Made by a program: the position numbers and the translations under genes. A DNA stretch of 64,000 nt. It comes from Acidobacteriaceae bacterium (GTDB lineage Bacteria > Acidobacteriota > Terriglobia > Terriglobales > Acidobacteriaceae). The notes beneath the pieces were generated by a model. The model was not told the origin of the DNA and did not search any database. It saw nothing but the letters and a program-made list of their open reading frames with translations. Positions 60,111 to 64,000 of the stretch are shown one piece after another. The stretch spans positions 1 through 64,000 of the forward strand of contig JAPWKG010000007.1 in NCBI GenBank assembly GCA_028283625.1, given 5' to 3'. Within the stretch, counting starts at the first letter, position 1, and the number at the start of each line of letters is the position of its first letter.

Positions 60111-62153
60111 GTGAGTGATTTGATCAAGGTCCAGCTTCCTGATGGTTCGGTGCGCGAGGTTGCGCGCGGGACATCGCCGTTTGAGATTGCTTCGAGCATC
60201 TCTCCCCGTCTTGCCGCCGCGGTTGTCGTGGCCCGTATTCGTCCGCTGAACACGACGACGACGGAGGATGCGGATACGGAAGCAAAGGCTGAGCAGACCG
60301 AAGAGGCCATGTATGCCGGCCAGGATGCTGCCGGAGAACGCATCGTGGACCTGAACGCTCCTCTGAGCGAGGATGTCGCGCTTGAGCTGCTGAAGGAAAG
60401 CGACCCGGCGGCTCTGCGGGTTGTTCGTCACTCAGCTGCGCACGTTATGGCCACAGCGATTCTCGAGCTCTTCCCGGAGACGAAGCTGGGCCATGGACCG
60501 GCGACGGATAACGGCTTCTTCTATGACGTATACCGCGAGGTGCCGTTCACCGAAGCTGATCTCGCGGCGATCGAACAGCGCATGGCAGAGGTCGTTGCGC
60601 GCGATGAGAAGTTCGAGCGCGTGGAAGAGTCGCGCGAGACAGGCCTGAACGAGTACGCCTCCAAGGGTGAGTTCATGAAGTTGCACTTCATCGAACGCTT
60701 CACCAAGGAAGGCGATACGATCTCGCTGTATAAGAACGGCAGCTTCACCGACTTTTGCCGCGGACCGCATGTTCCTTCAACAGCGCGCGTGAAGGCGTTC
60801 AAGGTGATGTCCATTGCAGGCGCGTACTGGCTGGGCAATGAGAACAACCAGCAGCTGCAGCGCATTTATGGCACGGCCTTCTTTACGCAGAAGGAGCTTG
60901 AAGCGCACTTCAAGCATCTGGAAGAGATTAAGGCGCGCGATCATCGTGTGCTGGGCAAGCAGCTCGATCTGTTCAGTATCCAGGAGGTTGCAGGCGCGGG
61001 CCTGATCTTCTGGCATCCGAAGGGCGGCCTGATCCGCAAGACGATGGAAGACTGGATGCGCGATGAGTGCGTGCGCCGCGGCTATCAGCTGGTGTACACG
61101 CCGCACATCATGCGTCGCGAGCTTTGGAAGATCAGCGGACATGAGGGCTTCTACTCAGAGAACATGTATCCGCCGATGGAGCTGGACGATGCAGAGTATC
61201 GGTTGAAGCCGATGAACTGCCCTGGCCACATCCTCATTTACAAGACGACTCCGAAGAGCTATCGCGACCTGCCACAGCGCTACGCGGAGTTGGGAAATGT
61301 TTACCGCTACGAGCGTTCGGGCACGATGCACGGTCTGTTGCGTGTGCGTGGCTTTACGCAGGATGATGCGCACATCTTCTGCACGCCTGAGCAGGTGACC
61401 AGTGAGATTGAAGCCTGCCTGGATTTTGCCGAAGCCGTGCTCAAGACCTTCGGATTTGCGGAGTATCGCGTAGAACTTTCAACGCGCGATCCGAAGAAGC
61501 CCGGCGACTTTGTCGGGACCGAAGAGGATTGGTCACGCGCTGAAGGTGCCCTGGAAGAGGTGTTGTCCAAGCGCGGCCTGAAGTGCCAGCGTTTCCCGGG
61601 CGAGGCTGCGTTCTATGGCCCGAAGATCGACATCAAGCTCGTGGATGTACTTGGCCGTTTGTGGCAGCTCTCCACTGTGCAGTTTGACTTCAACCTGCCC
61701 AAGCGCTTCGAGCTTGAGTATGTAGGGGAAGATGGCGAACGTCATCAACCGGTGATGGTGCATCGCGCGTTGTTTGGATCGGTGGAGCGCTTCTTTGGTG
61801 TGCTGATTGAGCACTACGCCGGCTCGTTCCCCATGTGGCTTGCGCCGGTACAGGTTGGGCTTGTGCCGATCTCCAACGAAAAGCACCTGGAGTACGCCGA
61901 GGCGCTTAAGAAGCGTCTGGAAGCCTCTGGCCTGCGTGTTGAGCTCGATGCCTCCAACGGCAAGATGCAGGGCAAGATTCGTGACTTTGGTGTGGCCAAG
62001 GTGCCGTTCATTCTGGTCGTGGGTGATAAGGAAGCCCAGACGGACTCTGTAAGCGTGCGTACGCGCGGCAAGGGCGATCAGGGCTCGGCTACGGTGGAGG
62101 AGTTTATTGCTCGCGCTACAGCGCTGGTGAAGGAACACTCGATGGAGCTGTAG
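60111..62153 (+). CDS. thrS: Threonyl-tRNA synthetase
   Basis: This 680-residue class II enzyme charges tRNA(Thr). Order: an N-terminal TGS domain (IKVQLPDGSVREVARGTSPF) with an acidic insertion at about residues 47-75 (TEDADTEAKAEQTEEA); the editing domain with HSAAHVMATAILELFPETKL, where His-x-x-x-His forms the proofreading site; the catalytic domain (motif 2 YRYERSGTMHGLLRVRGFTQ, with zinc ligands in PMNCPGHIL and MVHRALFGSVERFFGVLIEH); and the anticodon-binding domain (APVQVGLVPISNEKHLEYAE). GTG at 60111 is the inferred start. It is about 40 residues longer than usual because of the insertion. Confidence 0.96.
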   Translation: MSDLIKVQLPDGSVREVARGTSPFEIASSISPRLAAAVVVARIRPLNTTTTEDADTEAKAEQTEEAMYAGQDAAGERIVDLNAPLSEDVALELLKESDPAALRVVRHSAAHVMATAILELFPETKLGHGPATDNGFFYDVYREVPFTEADLAAIEQRMAEVVARDEKFERVEESRETGLNEYASKGEFMKLHFIERFTKEGDTISLYKNGSFTDFCRGPHVPSTARVKAFKVMSIAGAYWLGNENNQQLQRIYGTAFFTQKELEAHFKHLEEIKARDHRVLGKQLDLFSIQEVAGAGLIFWHPKGGLIRKTMEDWMRDECVRRGYQLVYTPHIMRRELWKISGHEGFYSENMYPPMELDDAEYRLKPMNCPGHILIYKTTPKSYRDLPQRYAELGNVYRYERSGTMHGLLRVRGFTQDDAHIFCTPEQVTSEIEACLDFAEAVLKTFGFAEYRVELSTRDPKKPGDFVGTEEDWSRAEGALEEVLSKRGLKCQRFPGEAAFYGPKIDIKLVDVLGRLWQLSTVQFDFNLPKRFELEYVGEDGERHQPVMVHRALFGSVERFFGVLIEHYAGSFPMWLAPVQVGLVPISNEKHLEYAEALKKRLEASGLRVELDASNGKMQGKIRDFGVAKVPFILVVGDKEAQTDSVSVRTRGKGDQGSATVEEFIARATALVKEHSMEL

Positions 62154-62180
62154 TGAAGGCTCGGTAGAAACGGGTAAAGA

Positions 62181-62210
62181 AAGCAGCGCCTTTAGAGCGC
62201 TGCTTTTTCC
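62181..62210 (+). terminator. thrS terminator
   Basis: AAGCAGCGC and GCGCTGCTT form a perfect 9-bp stem with a 7-base loop, followed by TTTCC. It lies 27 bases after the thrS stop. Confidence 0.9.
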
Positions 62211-62242
62211 TTGGGCGCAGAATTGCGCAGGCAAAGCAAGAG

Positions 62243-62332
62243 ATGGATTCTGTTTTAGCCGTTGAATCAAAGAACGTTGAATCAAAGAACGAAGAGCAGC
62301 AGGATCTGCTCAGGCCAGGTGAGGCATGTTGA
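62243..62332 (+). CDS. Small leader ORF with tandem repeat, overlapping the next gene
   Basis: A 29-codon frame encodes MDSVLAVESKNVESKN followed by EEQQDLLRPGEAC. Its stop TGA overlaps the start of the next gene (ATGTTGA), a form usual for translational coupling. A 15-base unit GTTGAATCAAAGAAC is repeated exactly in tandem (62261-62275 and 62276-62290). The start has only a weak AAGCAAGAG. Alternatively this is noncoding leader sequence; the coupling and intact frame across the repeat argue mildly for coding. Confidence 0.4.
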   Translation: MDSVLAVESKNVESKNEEQQDLLRPGEAC

Positions 62333-62826
62333 CGATACAAGACTCGATCAGGATTCATGCTCCGATGGAGCGTCTCTTCCGACTTTCGACGAACATCGAG
62401 ATCGTGCAACAGACGCTGAAAATGAAGCCGATCGGTGCAGCGACGTTTGTTGCTGCCGATAGCCGTGTGCATTGGCGCGGGTGGAAGTTCGGCTGGGTAA
62501 CGCATCATCACACCCTGATCACAGCGTTTGAAGAGCCGCATGTGCAGGATGGATGGCATATGGCCAGCTTTCAGGATGCGCAGGAGCGCGGTCGCTTTGC
62601 GAGCTTTTGCCACAACCATGTCTTTCGGCAGCGTGAAGGAGATACCTTCACAACGCTTGAAGATCGTGTCGACTTCTCGCTCCCGTTCTGGATGGGTGGC
62701 AGCCTGGCGGAGCGTTCTCTGCTCGCCCCGTACATTCGACGCCTGTTGCAGGAGCGCTTTGCGCTGCTTAAGGAACTTGCCGAAGGCGAAGGGTGGCGCT
62801 TGTATCTGCGGCAGCAGAGCCGGTAG
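62326..62826 (+). CDS. SRPBCC/START-like ligand-binding protein
   Basis: This 166-residue protein is of the polyketide cyclase/dehydrase (SRPBCC) fold type. The N-terminal strand and helix MLTIQDSIRIHAPMERLFRL and STNIEIVQQTLKMKP are typical of the fold, followed by HTLITAFEEPHVQDGWHMAS and RFASFCHNHVFRQREGDTFT with a closing long helix APYIRRLLQERFALLKELAE. Such proteins bind hydrophobic ligands in a deep pocket; no catalytic residue identifies a reaction. The start ATG overlaps the stop of a 29-codon upstream ORF. The gene is followed by the M28 peptidase 85 bases later. Confidence 0.75.
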   Translation: MLTIQDSIRIHAPMERLFRLSTNIEIVQQTLKMKPIGAATFVAADSRVHWRGWKFGWVTHHHTLITAFEEPHVQDGWHMASFQDAQERGRFASFCHNHVFRQREGDTFTTLEDRVDFSLPFWMGGSLAERSLLAPYIRRLLQERFALLKELAEGEGWRLYLRQQSR

Positions 62827-62911
62827 CTCAGGGATAAGATTCGTCGTATTCTGTCCCCGTCTCTCACGAACACAACACGTTTCTGAAACCACTCCCTTAC
62901 GAGGACCTGCC

Positions 62912-64000
62912 TTGAAGTCATCTACCTTTGTTGAGCGTTGCGGCCGCCGTGCCGCTGTCTTGCTGGCCATGTCGACCGCAGCTGCCCCCTTCGTTGCCGT
63001 AGCGCAGAAGAAGGCTGCAACCCCACTGCCAAGCTATTACGCTGCACAGCCTGCTACGGAGACGCTGGATCTGACCATGTACGAGCGTATTCGTACGGAA
63101 GGTCTGCAGCACGGCAAAGTGATGGAGTTTGCGTATGCCCTCAACGATGGCATCGGGCCAAGGCTTACGGGCTCTCCGAATATGGCCAAGGCAAACGCCT
63201 GGACGCGCGACACGATGACAAAGATCGGTTTGAGCAACGCGCACCTGGAAGACTGGGGTGAGTTCGGTATGGGATGGCAGCAGATCAACAGCTGGGCGCA
63301 GATGACCGCGCCTGATCCTGAACCTTTGTGGATGCAGGCTCTGCCGTGGTCGGCTTCGACCAAGGGCACTGTGGATGGAGATGTCGTCTACATCCCGGTT
63401 GCAGATGACGAGACGATGGCGAAGCTGAAGGGCACACTTAAGGGAAAGATCGTTCTTCTGGGTGCGATGCGGGATACGCCTGACCTGGATGAACCGCTCT
63501 TCCGTCGTTATACCGAGGATGAGCTGCAGAAGATGACGCTGCCTGCGGAGGAGAACAACCGTATGCGCGCGATGCTGAATGGAAAGACGCCCGAGGAGTA
63601 CTACAAGGAGCGCATGAGGCTTTCAGCGCAGCGCAGTCAGGCTGTAAAGGAGATGGCTGCTGAGGGAGTCCTCGCCATCATCACACCTTCACGCGATGGC
63701 AACAAGGGAGGCGGCACGAGCCTGATCTTTGACGACAACGGCAACATGCTGGACCGCCTTGCCTACAAGGCAGACAACAAGGTGCCGGTACCCTCTGCGG
63801 TGATGATCATCGAGAGCTATAACCGCCTGGCTCGACTGGTGAGCCACAAGGTGAACGTGCATCTGGCGGTGAACATTGATACGCGCTTTACAGGCGATCA
63901 CGAACACGGCTTCAATACTGTTGCCGAGATTCCCGGCGAAGACTCAAAGCTGAAGGATCAGGTCGTGATGGTGGGCGGTCATCTCGATAGCTGGATCTCG
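62912..64000 (+). CDS. Secreted M28-family metallopeptidase with PA domain, partial
   Basis: The first 363 codons are in the window; the gene runs off the right edge. A signal peptide (RRAAVLLAMSTAAAPFVAVA, ending AQKK) precedes an N-terminal region with GIGPRLTGSPNMAKANAWTR. A protease-associated domain inserts at about residues 150-320 (VDGDVVYIPVADDETMAKLK, MRLSAQRSQAVKEMAAEGVL). The visible end, VVMVGGHLDSWIS, is the first zinc-binding motif of M28 (His and Asp) with the catalytic Asp-x-W. It is an aminopeptidase- or carboxypeptidase-like exported enzyme. The start is TTG at 62912 with GAGGA upstream. Confidence 0.88.
   Translation, partial: MKSSTFVERCGRRAAVLLAMSTAAAPFVAVAQKKAATPLPSYYAAQPATETLDLTMYERIRTEGLQHGKVMEFAYALNDGIGPRLTGSPNMAKANAWTRDTMTKIGLSNAHLEDWGEFGMGWQQINSWAQMTAPDPEPLWMQALPWSASTKGTVDGDVVYIPVADDETMAKLKGTLKGKIVLLGAMRDTPDLDEPLFRRYTEDELQKMTLPAEENNRMRAMLNGKTPEEYYKERMRLSAQRSQAVKEMAAEGVLAIITPSRDGNKGGGTSLIFDDNGNMLDRLAYKADNKVPVPSAVMIIESYNRLARLVSHKVNVHLAVNIDTRFTGDHEHGFNTVAEIPGEDSKLKDQVVMVGGHLDSWIS

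Overview
The window is a gene-dense, GC-rich stretch of bacterial chromosome. It fits a soil-type Acidobacteriota of the Terriglobus/Granulicella group (family Acidobacteriaceae). That assignment is an inference from gene content: secreted S10 and M28 peptidases, DUF885, DUF5715, DUF6496, an RDD protein with a long N-terminal extension, a UbiA-type polyprenyl-phosphate ribosyltransferase, and a diderm envelope set (lptD, lpxC). No rRNA, tRNA, CRISPR array, intact insertion sequence or prophage was recognised. The window is core chromosome, not an accessory island.

Layout. Positions 1-1376 hold a decayed DUF885 hydrolase gene that runs off the left edge. From 1456 to 17506 lie a TonB-C-like secreted protein, mfd, a secreted beta-helix protein, a GNAT-like transferase, an FNT channel, gatB, a GH27 glycosidase, a threonine deaminase, asnS and an S10 peptidase. 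From 17642 to 29964 lie a possible 59-residue ORF, a divergent flavin oxidoreductase/MarR pair with a palindromic operator, ychF, ddl, a DUF6624-like protein, a TIM-barrel isomerase, ggt, hsp20, a DUF1275 membrane protein and clpB. From 30034 to 34329 there is a one-way cluster of two tandem GT-C glycosyltransferases, one broken by a single-base frameshift, and a UbiA prenyltransferase. From 34449 to 39002 there is a small unknown gene and an lptD-lpxC-folK run. From 39083 to 46329 lie RDD, cytochrome c, DUF5715, DUF6496, a DedA-rhodanese fusion, an anchored unknown protein and a beta-barrel.

Positions 46448-53888 carry the replication-origin neighbourhood: dnaN, a 772-base purine-biased gap, yidC-jag, yidD-rnpA-rpmH, a candidate oriC and dnaA. 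Compared with the classical rpmH-rnpA-yidD-yidC-jag order, the yidC-jag pair is inverted. From 53971 to the right edge are two unknown proteins, ruvA, a methyltransferase, folC-plsC, accD, thrS, a leader-peptide/SRPBCC pair and a truncated M28 peptidase.

The genes serve replication and repair (dnaA, dnaN, mfd, ruvA), translation (gatB, asnS, thrS, rpmH, rnpA, ychF), envelope building (ddl, lpxC, lptD, yidC, accD, plsC), folate (folK, folC), heat shock (hsp20, clpB) and secreted peptide or glycan degradation. I see no convincing new defence or mobile system. The best leads are the GT-C/UbiA cluster with its frameshift, the structured dnaN-yidC gap, the DnaA-box-like site inside the rpmH promoter, and two tiny ORFs.
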